NCBI RefSeq assembly: GCF_018866325.1
Contig: NZ_CP076457.1
Span: 5,181,001-5,245,000 of the forward strand
Direction of reading: 5' to 3'
From: Streptomyces sp. YPW6
GTDB taxonomy: Bacteria; Actinomycetota; Actinomycetes; Streptomycetales; Streptomycetaceae
Length of the DNA: 64,000 nt
Position numbers and translations under genes: made by a program. Positions 33,774-43,749 of this stretch are shown here, in pieces; within the stretch, counting starts at the first letter, position 1; each line of letters opens with the position of its first letter. A model generated the notes under the pieces. It ran no database searches. It had not been told where the DNA came from and worked only from the letters and a program-made list of their open reading frames with translations.

Positions 33774-35177
33774 ATGGCCGAGCCGCTCCGTTCCAACCGG
33801 GATTTCCGGCTGCTCTGGCTGAGCGGCCTCTTCGCCGCCCTGGGCGGCCAGATGACCGCCGTCGCGCTGCCCCTGCTGATCCTCAAGGAGACCGGCTCCG
33901 CCGTGCGGGCCGGGGCGGTGGGAACGGTGGCCGTCTGCGCCGTGCTCATCACGATGCTGCCGGGCGGGGTCATGGCCGACCGGGTCGAACGCCGCCGGCT
34001 CATGCGGCTGTGCGACGCGGGCAGCCTGGCGGCCGTCACCGCTCTGGCCGTCGCCGTGTGGAACGGGCACGCCCCGATGGCCCTCGTCCTGCTCGTCGCG
34101 ACCTCCGGCGCCGTCCTCAACAGCGTCTACGCCCCCGCGGCGTTCGGCCTGATGCGCGCGGTCGTGCCGCCGGACCAGATGAGCACGGCGACCGCCCGGC
34201 TCCAGGCGCGCACCGCCACCGCCCGGCTGGTCGGCCCGCTCGTCGGCGGCGCGTTGTTCGGCGTGCACCCGGCCCTGCCCTTCACCGCCCAGTTCCTCGG
34301 ACTGTTCCTCTCCACCCTCTGCGTGGCGCTCGTGCGCACCCGCTCGCAGGCCAGGTCCCGGGCGGGTTCCGTGTTCAGCCGCCGGGAACTCACCGCGGGG
34401 CTCTCCTTCCTGTGGCGGCTTCCCTACCTGCGCACCGTGCTGCTCGTGTTCGGGTTGGGCATGAATTTCTCGTTCGGCGCCCTCACCTTCACGGCCCTCG
34501 CCGTCTTCTCCGACAGCGGGCGCTCCGGCCTGGGCGGCGGCTTCGTCATCACCTGCGTCTCGGCGGGCGCCCTCGTCGGCGCGCTGATCGCACCCCGGTT
34601 CGCGGCGGAGCGCCACGTCCGCGCGCTCGTGGTCACCACCTGCTGGAGCTGCGTGGGGACGGCCGCCGTACTGGCCTGGCTCAGCAGCCCGGTGATCGCC
34701 GGACTGCTCTGCGCGCTCTGCATGTGCCTCTCGACGGTCGCCAGCATCGGCTTCCTCGCCACCCTGCTGGTCGTCACTCCCGAGGATCGGATCGGCCGGG
34801 TGCAGAGTGCCGCCGGCTTCCTCTCCTCGATCGTCCAGCCCTTCGGACCGCTCGCCGGCGGACTCCTGCTGACCACGCTGGGCGGCAGCGCCGCCTTCGG
34901 CGTGATCGGCTGCGTGCTGGGCGTCTCGGCCGCCGTGGTGACGCTCGCCCCCTCCGTCCGCGCCGGGGCGGGCGCGTCGCGGGAGAAGCCGCAGGCGGCG
35001 GCCGGGGAGCCGAAGGGGACCGGAGCACCGGAGGCGGCGCAGGAGACGGTGGCGCCGCAGCCGCCCGAAGGCTCGGACCCGGAGCCGGCCGCAACCGCAC
35101 GCACCCGCCCGGCAGCCGATCCGGGCCGGGCCACGGCCGGGCCGGGCTCCGGCGCCGCGGGTCCCGGCACCCCCTGA
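33774..35177 (+). CDS. MFS transporter, probable lanthipeptide exporter
   Basis: The 467-residue major facilitator protein has about 12 hydrophobic segments. MFS-like features are GGQMTAVALPLLILKETGS, GGVMADRVERRRLM in the loop between helices 2 and 3, and the Arg/Gln-rich STATARLQARTATARLVGP loop of the DHA3/enterobactin-exporter type. After the last helix a Pro/Ala/Glu-rich tail of about 65 residues is low-complexity. It lies between the precursor and LanKC genes with only 10 bp to the latter, so it most likely exports the modified peptide or gives self-protection. Confidence 0.87.
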   Translation: MAEPLRSNRDFRLLWLSGLFAALGGQMTAVALPLLILKETGSAVRAGAVGTVAVCAVLITMLPGGVMADRVERRRLMRLCDAGSLAAVTALAVAVWNGHAPMALVLLVATSGAVLNSVYAPAAFGLMRAVVPPDQMSTATARLQARTATARLVGPLVGGALFGVHPALPFTAQFLGLFLSTLCVALVRTRSQARSRAGSVFSRRELTAGLSFLWRLPYLRTVLLVFGLGMNFSFGALTFTALAVFSDSGRSGLGGGFVITCVSAGALVGALIAPRFAAERHVRALVVTTCWSCVGTAAVLAWLSSPVIAGLLCALCMCLSTVASIGFLATLLVVTPEDRIGRVQSAAGFLSSIVQPFGPLAGGLLLTTLGGSAAFGVIGCVLGVSAAVVTLAPSVRAGAGASREKPQAAAGEPKGTGAPEAAQETVAPQPPEGSDPEPAATARTRPAADPGRATAGPGSGAAGPGTP

Positions 35178-35187
35178 GGAGGAACCC

Positions 35188-37809
35188 GTGCCCGGTCTTC
35201 AGCAGACCCAGCTCTACTGCCTCGCCGACCGTACGTACTACGACACCCCCGCCCGGCTCCAGGACGCCGGTACCCGCTACCCGCTGGACTCCGAACCGCC
35301 CGGCGACGGCTGGCGGCGGGTCGCCGGCGGCCTGTGGACCTCCCTGCTGCCCGAGGGCCGCGAACCGGCCGGGCAGGGCTGGAAGATCCACGTCTCCACC
35401 GTCCCGGAGGAGGCCGAGGAGACCCTTCGCGACACCGCCCGGATCTGCCGGGCCCACGGCGTGCCGTTCAAGTTCCTCCGCAGCGAGCGGGCGCTCCTGC
35501 TGATGTCCGGCAAGTACATGGCCCGTTCCGGCGCCGGGAAGTTCATCACGGTCTACCCGCCCAACGAGAGCGTCTTCCTGCGGGTGCTGGACGAGCTGAC
35601 CCGCGCCCTCGCCGGCCGCCGCGGCCCCTACATCCTCAGCGACCTGCGGATCGGCGACGCCCCGGTGTACGTCCGGTACGGGGCGTTCGTCTCCCTCTGG
35701 TGCACCGACGAGAACGGCGAACGGGTGCTGGCCCTGCGCGATTCCTCCGGCGAACTGGTGCCCGACGAGCGCGGGGTGGTGTTCCGGGTCCCGCCGTGGG
35801 TCACCGTGCCCGACGCGCTGCGTCCGCACCTGGCGGCCCGCGCCGCCGCCGGGGACGCCGCCTTCCCCTACGAGGTGACCGAGTCCCTGCAGTTCTCCAA
35901 CGCGGGCGGCATCTACCTGGCCCGGCACCGGGAGACCGGCCGGCAGGTGGTGCTCCGCGAGGCCCGGCCGCACAGCGGGCTGGACGAGGCGGGCGACGAC
36001 GCGGTGACGCGGCTGCACCGCGAGCACCGGGCCCTGACCGCGCTGGCCGGGCTGGACTGCGTTCCCGAGGTGTACGGAGTACGGACGGTCTGGGAGCACC
36101 ACTTCCTGATCGAGGAGCACATCGAGGGGGTCACCCTCCTGGAGGAGATCGTCGGCCGCTTCGCCCTGCTCCACAGCACCGGCACGAAAGCCGAACTCGC
36201 CGCGTACACCGCCTGGGTGGAGTCGGTGACCGAGCGGCTCACGCAGGCGCTGGACGCCGTCCACGGGCGCGGACTGCGCTTCGGCGACCTCCACCCCTCC
36301 AACATCATCATCCGTCCGGACGGCCGCGTGGCCCTGATCGACTTCGAGTACGCCACCGCCCTCGACGACCCGGACACCCCGGTGGCGGGAGCCCCGGGAC
36401 TCCAGGCGCCCGCCGGGACCATCGGCATGGAGGCCGACGCCTACGCGCTCTGGGCCACCTGGCTCTACATGCTGATGCCCATCATGGAGATGGCCGGCCA
36501 CGACCGGGCCAAGGCGCTCACCCTGGAACGGTGGGCCCGACGGCGGTACGGCCTCGACGCCGCGGCGGGACCGCGCCGGCCCGCGGCGCTGCGGGCCGCG
36601 GAAGACGCCGCCGGCCACGAGGAGGAGACCGCCGCGCTGCTCGAAGGCCCCGAGCCGGACTGGGCCGGGCTGCGGGGGCGGCTGCTGCGGGGCATCCACG
36701 CGGGGGCGACGCCCGAGCGTGCCGACCGGCTCTTCCCCGGGGACCCCGAGGTCTTCACGACCGGCGGGAGCGACGTCGCGCACGGGGCGGCCGGGGTGCT
36801 CCACGCCCTGCACCGCACCGGGGCCCCGGTGCCGGCCGGCTGGATCGACTGGCTCGCCGACGCCGCCCGCCGACGGGACCCCGCGGCGCCGGGCGGCCTC
36901 TACGACGGGCTGCCGGGCACCGCGGTGGTGCTGTCCGCGCTGGGCCGCCGGGAGGAGGGCCGGGAACTCTACGAACGGTCCGCCGCCGCGCCCCCGTCCG
37001 CCTCGGCCGACCTGCTGAACGGCCGGGCGGGCGTCGCGCTCGCCGCGCTGCGCCTGGCCCGGACGGACCGCGCGGGGGACGCGTGCGGCGACGCCAAGAT
37101 CGACCACGACCTCGTCGACGCCGCAGCCCGAACCGCCCACGACCTGGACCGGCTGGCGCGGGGCGAGTCCGTGCCGGGGCTGCGCGCGCCCGCGTCGGCG
37201 GGGCTGCTGCGCGGGCTGAGCGGCGCGGCGCTGCTCCACCTCGAACTGCACGCCCTGACCGGCGACGAGCAGTTCCTGGCGGCCGCGGGCCGGGCCCTGG
37301 CGGCGGAGGCGGCCCGCTGCGTGACCATGCCGGACGGCACCGTCCAGGTGAAGGACGGCCGGCGGCACCTGCTCTACCTCGACCAGGGGAGCGGGGGGTT
37401 CGCCCTGGTGGCCCGGACGTACCTGGCCCGCCGCGACTCCCCGGAGCTGGCCGCCCTGCTGCCCGGAGTCGCCCGCGGCTGCGCGTTCGAGTTCGTCCGC
37501 GAACCGGGCCTGTTCACCGGCCGGGCCGGGCTGATGGCCGCCGCCGGGGCCCTGCTGCCGCAGGGCCGCACGGCTCCCGGAGTCCTCGCCTCCGTACGCA
37601 ACCTGTCCTGGCACCTGGTCGCCGACGAGGACCGGCTGCTCGTGCCGGGGGCGAGGCTGCTGCGCTGCTCCGCCGACCTGGCCACCGGAGCGGCGGGACT
37701 GCTGATGTCCCTGCACTTCCTGTCCGGCGCGGAGGCCGGCGGACCCTCCCGCGGGACTCCCGCCGGCGACGGACCGCACGACCTGCTGGAACTGCTCACG
37801 CTGGGCTGA
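35188..37809 (+). CDS. lanKC: Class III lanthionine synthetase LanKC
   Basis: The 873-residue trifunctional enzyme has the standard order: phosphoSer/Thr lyase domain (about 1-220), Ser/Thr kinase (230-430) and LanC-like cyclase (480-873). Kinase landmarks are FGDLHPSNIII near 365 and LIDFEYA near 382. In the ATP-binding strand VVLREARPH has Arg where I expect the invariant Lys of VLKEARPH, which may weaken or alter phosphorylation. The cyclase region lacks the Cys-Cys-His zinc set of class I/II LanC, as normal for class III. GTG 35188 follows the MFS stop by 10 bp with GAGGA upstream. It should dehydrate Ser/Thr of the precursor at 33479. Confidence 0.93.
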   Translation: MPGLQQTQLYCLADRTYYDTPARLQDAGTRYPLDSEPPGDGWRRVAGGLWTSLLPEGREPAGQGWKIHVSTVPEEAEETLRDTARICRAHGVPFKFLRSERALLLMSGKYMARSGAGKFITVYPPNESVFLRVLDELTRALAGRRGPYILSDLRIGDAPVYVRYGAFVSLWCTDENGERVLALRDSSGELVPDERGVVFRVPPWVTVPDALRPHLAARAAAGDAAFPYEVTESLQFSNAGGIYLARHRETGRQVVLREARPHSGLDEAGDDAVTRLHREHRALTALAGLDCVPEVYGVRTVWEHHFLIEEHIEGVTLLEEIVGRFALLHSTGTKAELAAYTAWVESVTERLTQALDAVHGRGLRFGDLHPSNIIIRPDGRVALIDFEYATALDDPDTPVAGAPGLQAPAGTIGMEADAYALWATWLYMLMPIMEMAGHDRAKALTLERWARRRYGLDAAAGPRRPAALRAAEDAAGHEEETAALLEGPEPDWAGLRGRLLRGIHAGATPERADRLFPGDPEVFTTGGSDVAHGAAGVLHALHRTGAPVPAGWIDWLADAARRRDPAAPGGLYDGLPGTAVVLSALGRREEGRELYERSAAAPPSASADLLNGRAGVALAALRLARTDRAGDACGDAKIDHDLVDAAARTAHDLDRLARGESVPGLRAPASAGLLRGLSGAALLHLELHALTGDEQFLAAAGRALAAEAARCVTMPDGTVQVKDGRRHLLYLDQGSGGFALVARTYLARRDSPELAALLPGVARGCAFEFVREPGLFTGRAGLMAAAGALLPQGRTAPGVLASVRNLSWHLVADEDRLLVPGARLLRCSADLATGAAGLLMSLHFLSGAEAGGPSRGTPAGDGPHDLLELLTLG

Positions 37810-38189
37810 GGCCGGGGCTGCTCGTTCCGGGCGCGGGTACGGCTCACCCCGGGGCGAGGCCGGTACGGCTCACCCCGGGCGGAGGCCGGTGGCGTCGCCC
37901 CGGGGCGACGCCGGAGCTGCGAACGCCGGACTGACGCCGGCGGCGCTCACCCCGGGCGGGGCGGGGCGGGGCGAGGCCGGCACGGCTCAACCGGTGCCGC
38001 TCACCCTGGTCGCGGTGCCGCTCACTCTGGTTGCGGTGCTGCTCACTCCGGGCGGAGGCCGGTGCTGCTCACCCCGGTCGCGGTGCCGCTCACCCCGGTC
38101 GCGGTGCCGCTCATTCCGGGCGGAGGCAGCTACCGCTCCCCCGGGCGGAGGCAGCTACCGCTCCCCCCCCGGGCGGAGGCCGGTACCGC
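37810..38189. repeat. GC-rich minisatellite array between LanKC and the AfsR-like gene
   Basis: The 380-bp gap consists almost wholly of degenerate repeats. One type is a 21-bp unit of the form GGTGCCGCTCACCCCGGTCGC, in tandem at about 37990-38115; another is GGCTCACCCCGGGCGGAGGCC at both ends. No gene is supported, although one frame stays open. The two flanking genes converge here. Confidence 0.8.
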
Positions 38190-40121
38190 TCACCCCGCGC
38201 TGAGGACGGACACCTGGACCCCCGGGTGGCGGTGGATCTCCCGCCCGGTCGGTTCGGCCGGGTGTGCGGGAACCTCCCGCTCGCGGGCGTACAGGCCGAG
38301 CAGCCTCGGCACCTCGTACAGCGCGGCGTGGGCGGTGACCTCCCCGGCGGGTGAGGTCACCGCACCGGCGTCGATCAGCGACTCGACGGCCCGGATCGCC
38401 GCCCGCTCACCGCACCCCAGCGCGGCCGTGGCCCGGTCCAGGGTGAAGCACCCGTCCTCGGCGAGCCCGGCCAGCCGCCCCAGCACCCACCGGTCGCGGT
38501 CCGTCAGGTCCTGCCAGCCGGACGCGATCCGGTGCCGTACGGAGACGTCCCCGGCCACCAGTTCGTCGAGCGCGGACGACGGGTCGTCGAGCCGGTCCGC
38601 GTACTCCGCCAGCGGCAGATGCCGCAGGACCGCCAGCCGCATCCCGCTCACCTCCACGGCCAGCGGCAGCCCCCCGCAGGCCCGGACGATCCGCAGCGCC
38701 GCCCCCGGGTCCGTCCGCAGCCGCCCGGCCCCGATCAGCTTCCCGAGCAGCTCCAGCGCCTCGCCGTCCGCCAGGGCGGGCAGCGCGATCCGGTGCACCG
38801 GGGCGAGTCCGGGCAACTGCCCCCGGGCGGTGACCAGTACGGCGCACTTCCCCGACCGGGGCAGCAGCCCCCGCACGGACGCCTCGTCCGGCACGTCGTC
38901 CAGGACCACCAGCGCCCGGTGCCGGGCCTGCCACTCCTGCCAGGCCTCCGCGAGGACCGCGAGGCCCCGGGCCGTCCCGGGGACCTCCGCACCCGCCGCC
39001 GAGGAGACGTCCGGGCGCGCCTGGGCCACCCCGCACCACCGGCCCAGCTCGGTGAGGATCTCCGCCCGGCTGCGCGCCGTGCCGTCCTCCCCGCGCACCC
39101 GGACGTGCAAGCGGCCGTCGGGGAACGGGTCGGCGAGCAGCTGCGCCGCCCGGACCGCCAGCGCCGACTTCCCCGACCCGCCCGGACCCGACACGACGAC
39201 CACGCGCTCCTCGCCGCCGCCCAGGACGTCGAGCAGGTCCCGCAGCTCTTCGCGGCGGCCGGTGAACGCCCCCGTACCGGCGGGCAGCGCCACCGGGCCC
39301 GCCGCCTCCCGGGGGGCGGCGGGCCGCCGCGCCTCACGCCCCCGGCCGAGCATCGACCGGTACAGCGCCGTCATCGCCGGACTCGGCTCCAGGCCCAGTT
39401 CCCGGGCCATCAGCTGCCGGTAGTCGTCGTACACCGCCAGCGCCTCGGCCTGCCGGCCCGACTGGTGCAGGGCGTTCATCCAGGCGGCCCGCAGCCGCTC
39501 CCGCAGCGGATGGCGCTCCACCAGATCCCGCAGCCCGTCCACCGCGACGGCGGCCCGGCCCAACTCGATCTCGGCCTCCGTCCAGTCCTCGAACACCGTC
39601 AGACAGCGCGCCTCCAGCCGGTCCGCCTCCTCGGCGACCCCGGCCGAGTCCCGCAGATCGTGCAGCGGCGGCCCCTCCCACAGGTCGAGGGCCTCGCGCA
39701 GCAGCCGGGCCGCGCCGGGCAGATCGCCCCGCCCGACCGCCGCCCGCCCGGCGCGTGCCAGCGACCCGAAGCGCAGGGTGTCCAGCTCGCCCTCGGCGAT
39801 GCGCAGGAGGTAGCCCCCGCAGCCGTGCACCACCCGGTCCGCCCCGTCGCTTCCGGCGGGGCCCAGGAGGGAGCGGGCGGCACTGATGTACACCTGGAGG
39901 TTCTTACGGGCGGTGCGCGGCGGGTCGTCCGGCCACACCGCGTCGGTCAGCACGTCCACCGGGACGGGGGTGTTGGGCCGGGCCAGCAGGGTGGCGAGGA
40001 CCAGGCGCTGTTTGCGCGGACCGAGCGGGAGTTCGCGGCCGTCCCGCCGCGCGGTCAGCGGGCCGAGCAGCGAGAAGTGCACGGCACCGGCGGTGCCGGT
40101 ACGGACGGGAGGTCGGGTCAT
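38190..40121 (-). CDS. AfsR/SARP-family regulator (BTAD + NB-ARC)
   Basis: The 643-residue regulator has an N-terminal OmpR-like winged helix (FSLLGPLTARRDGRELPLG, PRTARKNLQVYISAARS), a bacterial transcriptional activation domain to about 260 (ALAVYDDYRQLMARELGLEP) and an NB-ARC ATPase with P-loop GPGGSGKSAL near 310 and Walker B LVVLDDVPDE. It lacks the C-terminal TPR part of AfsR, ending about 640, so it is a medium-size SARP. ATG 40121 has GGAGG nine bases upstream. Lying between the class III and class II lanthipeptide loci, it may activate either. SARPs bind direct repeats near -35. Confidence 0.87.
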   Translation of the reverse strand: MTRPPVRTGTAGAVHFSLLGPLTARRDGRELPLGPRKQRLVLATLLARPNTPVPVDVLTDAVWPDDPPRTARKNLQVYISAARSLLGPAGSDGADRVVHGCGGYLLRIAEGELDTLRFGSLARAGRAAVGRGDLPGAARLLREALDLWEGPPLHDLRDSAGVAEEADRLEARCLTVFEDWTEAEIELGRAAVAVDGLRDLVERHPLRERLRAAWMNALHQSGRQAEALAVYDDYRQLMARELGLEPSPAMTALYRSMLGRGREARRPAAPREAAGPVALPAGTGAFTGRREELRDLLDVLGGGEERVVVVSGPGGSGKSALAVRAAQLLADPFPDGRLHVRVRGEDGTARSRAEILTELGRWCGVAQARPDVSSAAGAEVPGTARGLAVLAEAWQEWQARHRALVVLDDVPDEASVRGLLPRSGKCAVLVTARGQLPGLAPVHRIALPALADGEALELLGKLIGAGRLRTDPGAALRIVRACGGLPLAVEVSGMRLAVLRHLPLAEYADRLDDPSSALDELVAGDVSVRHRIASGWQDLTDRDRWVLGRLAGLAEDGCFTLDRATAALGCGERAAIRAVESLIDAGAVTSPAGEVTAHAALYEVPRLLGLYAREREVPAHPAEPTGREIHRHPGVQVSVLSAG

Positions 40122-40334
40122 CAGCGGGCCTCCGGGAGGGGGACGGGCGGCGGACTGGACCGTGCGCAGTTCTGATCCTGCTGCCGTCCCGGCCCCCGCA
40201 CATCGGGGCCCCGCCCGCATTTTCCGCCCGGACACCCGACCGAAACAGCCCCGCACCCCCATGTTGCCCGCCCCGGCCCCCATACGCCCTGCCCCGCCCG
40301 CCCACGACCCGCCACGTCCTGCCGACCCGCCACG

Positions 40335-40541
40335 CGCCACGCCCCGCCCGCCCACGGCGCGATCCGGGTACGGCGGTAGGTCCTGCCCGCCACGGCGCGA
40401 TCCGGGTACGCGGCACGCCCTGCCCACCCACCACGCGGTACGCGCCACGCCCCGCCCGCCCACGGCGCGATCCGGGTACGGCGGCAGGTCCTCCCCGCCA
40501 CGGCGCGATCCGGGTACGCGGTACGTCCCGCCCGCCGTCCC
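40335..40541. repeat. 107-bp tandem duplication between the two regulators
   Basis: A block beginning near 40335 recurs 107 bp downstream with few changes; for example CACGGCGCGATCCGGGTACG starts at 40354 and 40461. Within each block this 20-mer core is repeated, giving four copies. The unit is not a multiple of three and no gene is supported. The remaining 40122-40334 is GC-rich with the SARP promoter presumably inside it. Confidence 0.8.
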
Positions 40542-43472
40542 TCAGACCGGCTCGGCTGCGCACTCGGCGGCGAACTCGCACAGCGCCGCCCGGTCCGCGC
40601 GACCGGTCTTGTTCAGCAGGCTGGCCATGTGCTTCTCCACCGTGCGCGGCGAGATCGACAGCCGACGGGCGATCTGCTGGTTCCCCGGACGCTCGGGCAG
40701 CAGCACGAACACCTCGTACTCACGCGGCGTCACCCCGCTGGTCCGCAGCGGCGACGGAATCCGGTCCCAGCCGCCCCGGTGCTGGCCCACGCTCGCCCCG
40801 GCCTGCCGCAGCGCCGCCCGGCACGCGGCGGAGACCGGTTGCACCCCGGCCCCGTAGAAGAACTCCTCGGCGGTCCGCAGCCACGCCACCGGCTCGCCCC
40901 ACCCGTCCGTCCGGGCCGCGTCCGCGACCAGCCGCAGCCCCAGGTGGTGGGCGACCGGGAACGGGGCGGAGCACCGCGCGAAGGACGCCACCAGCCGGGC
41001 GGCCCCGGCCGGGTCCCCCGTGCGGCCCAGCAGCACCGCGTCGGCCAGCTCCAGGAACTGCCGGTTCCAGGCGAGGCAGCCCCCGGGAGCCGCCCGCGCC
41101 TCCTCCAGCTCGGCCCGGTCCGCCTGCCCCGCCAGCACCCGCAGCAGCGGGCGCAGCCCGTACCGCCCGCTCAGGTAGTAGTAGCTCGGGTGGTCCAGCT
41201 CCCAGGCCAGCGCCTCGTCCAGCTCGGCCGTCGCCCGTTCCCGGTCCTCCTCCAGCAGCGCCCCGAACGCCCGGCAGAGCCCCGACCGCAGCGGTACCAG
41301 CAGCGACTGCTCACCCCCGGCCCGCCGGAACGCGGCCAGTGCCCGGTCCATGTCCCGCCGCCGCCCCCGGTGCGCGGCCATCGTCGCCCCGGCCAGCAGC
41401 AGATAGCGGTGGGCGGACAGGTCGCCGACCCGGGCACTGGCATCGGCCGATCGGTCGATGATCTCCTGCGCCTCCTCCCACCGGGCGCACAGCACCGCGT
41501 TCATCGCGAGCAGCCCGTCGACCGTACGGGTCAGCAGCAGCGCCCCCAGGTCGGTGGCCGCCGACCGGGCGGAGAGCAGCCGGGACGCGTCCCCGGTCCG
41601 CATGAACGCGTTCGCGCCCAGCCGCACCAGCGCCTCCACCCGCCAGACCGGCAGGGCGTGTTCGGTGGAGAGCGACAGCATGCGCTCCAGTGCGGCGTCC
41701 GCCGCGTCGAACCCCTCCTCACGCCGCAGCAGCGCCAGCAACTGCCAGGCCTGGCAGGCGACCACGGGCAGCCCCTCAGCCTCGGCGGTCTCGGCGGCCT
41801 TCTGGACGGCCTGCTCGGTCTCCACCGGATCCCGGTACGGCCGCCTGTTCCCGGGCGCTTCGGGCAGCAGCGCCAGATACCCGTCGACCACCACGAGCGC
41901 CGCCCGGCGGCCCGGGGGCGGCGCGGGGCCGAGGAGCGCGCGGGCCGCCTCGACCTGGAGCACGGCATCGGCGGTGCGCTCCGCCATCACCGCCGCCCAG
42001 GCCAGGTCGATGTGGAACTGTCCGCGCCGGGCCGCGGCTTCGGAACGCGCCGGAACCGGCGGCAGCGCGTCCGCCAGCGCCAGCCCGCCGTCGAGATCGC
42101 CGCCCTCGGCCCGTGCGACCGCCAGCGACTCGGCCACGGCGGCCCGGTCGGACTCGGCGGCCAGGGGGTGCGCCCGCTCCAGCAGCACCACGGCGGAACC
42201 GTGCGCTCCCGAAGCGAGCATCCGTCTTCCGGCCTCCGCGAACTGGCGCGCCGCGCCCGCCCGGTCGCCCGCCGCCAGCCGCAGCGAGGCCACGAGCTGC
42301 CGCCCGTCCTCGTCCAGCGGCTCCCCGGAGTGCTCGATGGCCGCGGCGGCCCGGCGGGCCAGGGAGGCGCGCTCGGCCGGGACGAGCGAGGAGATCAGGG
42401 CCTCGGCGGTGAGCGAGTGGCGGAAGGCGTAGCGGTCGGGGGCCGCGCCGTCGGGAGCGATGACCCCGGCCTCCACCGCCGAGCGCAGATGCGTGAACAG
42501 GGCCCGGTCCTCGAAACCGGTGACGGTCTGGAGCACGGTGACCGAGAACTGGCTGCCCAGCGTGGCCGAGGCCAGGAGCAGGTCCCGTACCGGCTCGTCG
42601 AGGCGTTCCAGCCTCCGGGCCCAACTGCGCACGATGTCCGAGGGGATGGACCCGCCCGGCTGCTCGACCGCCTCCCAGCCCCCGTCGGCCTGCCGGAGCC
42701 TGCCGGTGTCGAGGAGGTCGGCCAGGAGCACTTCCAGCAGGTACGGGTTGCCCGCGGCGCGCTCGGCCAGCCGCCGGTGCACCGCCTCCGGTATCTCCTG
42801 CGGCCCCGCGTCCAGGCAGGCGCTCGTGAGTGCCCGCACCTGGTCGTCGTGGAGCGGCCGCAGCTCGCGGACCGCGGCCACGTGCCGGCGCTCCGCGGAG
42901 CGTACGAGGTCCAGGGCGGCGCCCGGCTCGGGGCGCAGGGTGCCGAGGAACAGGATGGGGAGATCGGCGAGGTTGTCGATGACGTACTCGACGACCGCGA
43001 CGGTCTCCGTGTCGCAGTCGTGCAGGTCCTCCAGCAGGATCGTGCAGCCCGCCTCCCTGCCCAGCACGGACAGCAGCCGCAGCAGCGCCTCGGCCAGCTC
43101 CACGACCGTCTCCGGATACCCGGGCGACCCGGCCCTGCGCCACTCCGGGACCAGCCGGGCCAGTGCCGGATGGTAGGGGGCGAGCTCCGGGTCGGTGGGG
43201 GTGCCGGCCGCCCGGAACCGGGAGGCCAGCGCCTCGGCCAGCGGGCGGAACGGCACGACGAGGCCGGTCGAGGTGGCCCGGCCGCGCAGCACCGGCATGC
43301 CGAGCCCGTAGGCCCGGTAGGCGCACTCGCCCACCAGCCGGGACTTTCCGATCCCGGCTTCCCCGAGGAGGAACAGCGCGCGCCCCGAACGCCGTTGCAC
43401 GGCGTCCAGGGCGCTGCTCAGCAGTCCGATTTCCTCGTCCCGCCCGACGATGACCGGCGAAGTGGCTCGCAT
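40542..43472 (-). CDS. LAL-type LuxR regulator with AAA ATPase
   Basis: The 976-residue protein is a large ATP-binding LuxR regulator. The P-loop GEAGIGKSRL is near residue 37, Walker B is in TILLEDLHD, a long helical middle follows, and the C-terminal LuxR helix-turn-helix reads VTPREYEVFVLLPERPGNQQ then IARRLSISPRTVEKHM. ERPGNQQIA deviates slightly from the usual GxSNxEIA. ATG 43472 is the natural start (MRATSPVIVGRD). It lies 79 bp downstream of the Cys-free peptide gene and codirectional with lanM, so it may control that locus. A bulged hairpin around 43495-43525 lies just upstream of its start. Confidence 0.87.
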   Translation of the reverse strand: MRATSPVIVGRDEEIGLLSSALDAVQRRSGRALFLLGEAGIGKSRLVGECAYRAYGLGMPVLRGRATSTGLVVPFRPLAEALASRFRAAGTPTDPELAPYHPALARLVPEWRRAGSPGYPETVVELAEALLRLLSVLGREAGCTILLEDLHDCDTETVAVVEYVIDNLADLPILFLGTLRPEPGAALDLVRSAERRHVAAVRELRPLHDDQVRALTSACLDAGPQEIPEAVHRRLAERAAGNPYLLEVLLADLLDTGRLRQADGGWEAVEQPGGSIPSDIVRSWARRLERLDEPVRDLLLASATLGSQFSVTVLQTVTGFEDRALFTHLRSAVEAGVIAPDGAAPDRYAFRHSLTAEALISSLVPAERASLARRAAAAIEHSGEPLDEDGRQLVASLRLAAGDRAGAARQFAEAGRRMLASGAHGSAVVLLERAHPLAAESDRAAVAESLAVARAEGGDLDGGLALADALPPVPARSEAAARRGQFHIDLAWAAVMAERTADAVLQVEAARALLGPAPPPGRRAALVVVDGYLALLPEAPGNRRPYRDPVETEQAVQKAAETAEAEGLPVVACQAWQLLALLRREEGFDAADAALERMLSLSTEHALPVWRVEALVRLGANAFMRTGDASRLLSARSAATDLGALLLTRTVDGLLAMNAVLCARWEEAQEIIDRSADASARVGDLSAHRYLLLAGATMAAHRGRRRDMDRALAAFRRAGGEQSLLVPLRSGLCRAFGALLEEDRERATAELDEALAWELDHPSYYYLSGRYGLRPLLRVLAGQADRAELEEARAAPGGCLAWNRQFLELADAVLLGRTGDPAGAARLVASFARCSAPFPVAHHLGLRLVADAARTDGWGEPVAWLRTAEEFFYGAGVQPVSAACRAALRQAGASVGQHRGGWDRIPSPLRTSGVTPREYEVFVLLPERPGNQQIARRLSISPRTVEKHMASLLNKTGRADRAALCEFAAECAAEPV

Positions 43473-43551
43473 GGCCGCAGATTACTTGAGTGGCAACTGC
43501 CGAGGCAGTGTGCCAATTCGGCTCATTTCTCGTCGAGTTGGCCGAATCTGG

Positions 43552-43749
43552 TTACCAGGGGGCGGTCATGGTGGTCCAGGGCAGATCGTGGCTGAAGCCG
43601 CTCTCGCCCTCCGAGGCGCTGAGAAGTCTGCTGCGGGCACCGAGTCCTCCGGTGGACCCGAGGGAGATCTGCCCGGCCGGGTGCTCCGGGGCGCCCTCGT
43701 GAGCGATGTCGCCGGAAACCTGCAGGGCCGATTCGCCGAACTGCTTCAT
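43552..43749 (-). CDS. Candidate LanM substrate peptide without cysteine
   Basis: The 65-residue peptide begins MKQFGESALQVSGDIAHEG and ends DLPWTTMTAPW. An acidic leader-like part leads to AGQISLGSTGG, a possible double-Gly cleavage site, then a core rich in Ser and Thr (seven Ser and three Thr after it at most) but with no Cys anywhere. It sits 184 bp downstream of lanM on the same strand. GAGG lies about 12 bases before ATG 43749, a rather wide spacing, and the frame remains open further upstream across an 8-bp repeat, so the start is uncertain. If real, LanM could dehydrate it but not form thioether rings within it. Confidence 0.55.
   Translation of the reverse strand: MKQFGESALQVSGDIAHEGAPEHPAGQISLGSTGGLGARSRLLSASEGESGFSHDLPWTTMTAPW

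Noticed and set aside
37889..38203. Plus-strand open frame across the minisatellite after LanKC
   Set aside because: It encodes only low-complexity repeats, has no ribosome site and other frames are equally open.
40335..40541. Four CACGGCGCGATCCGGGTACG copies considered as CRISPR or attachment sites
   Set aside because: Spacings derive from a simple 107-bp duplication and there is no integrase or cas gene.
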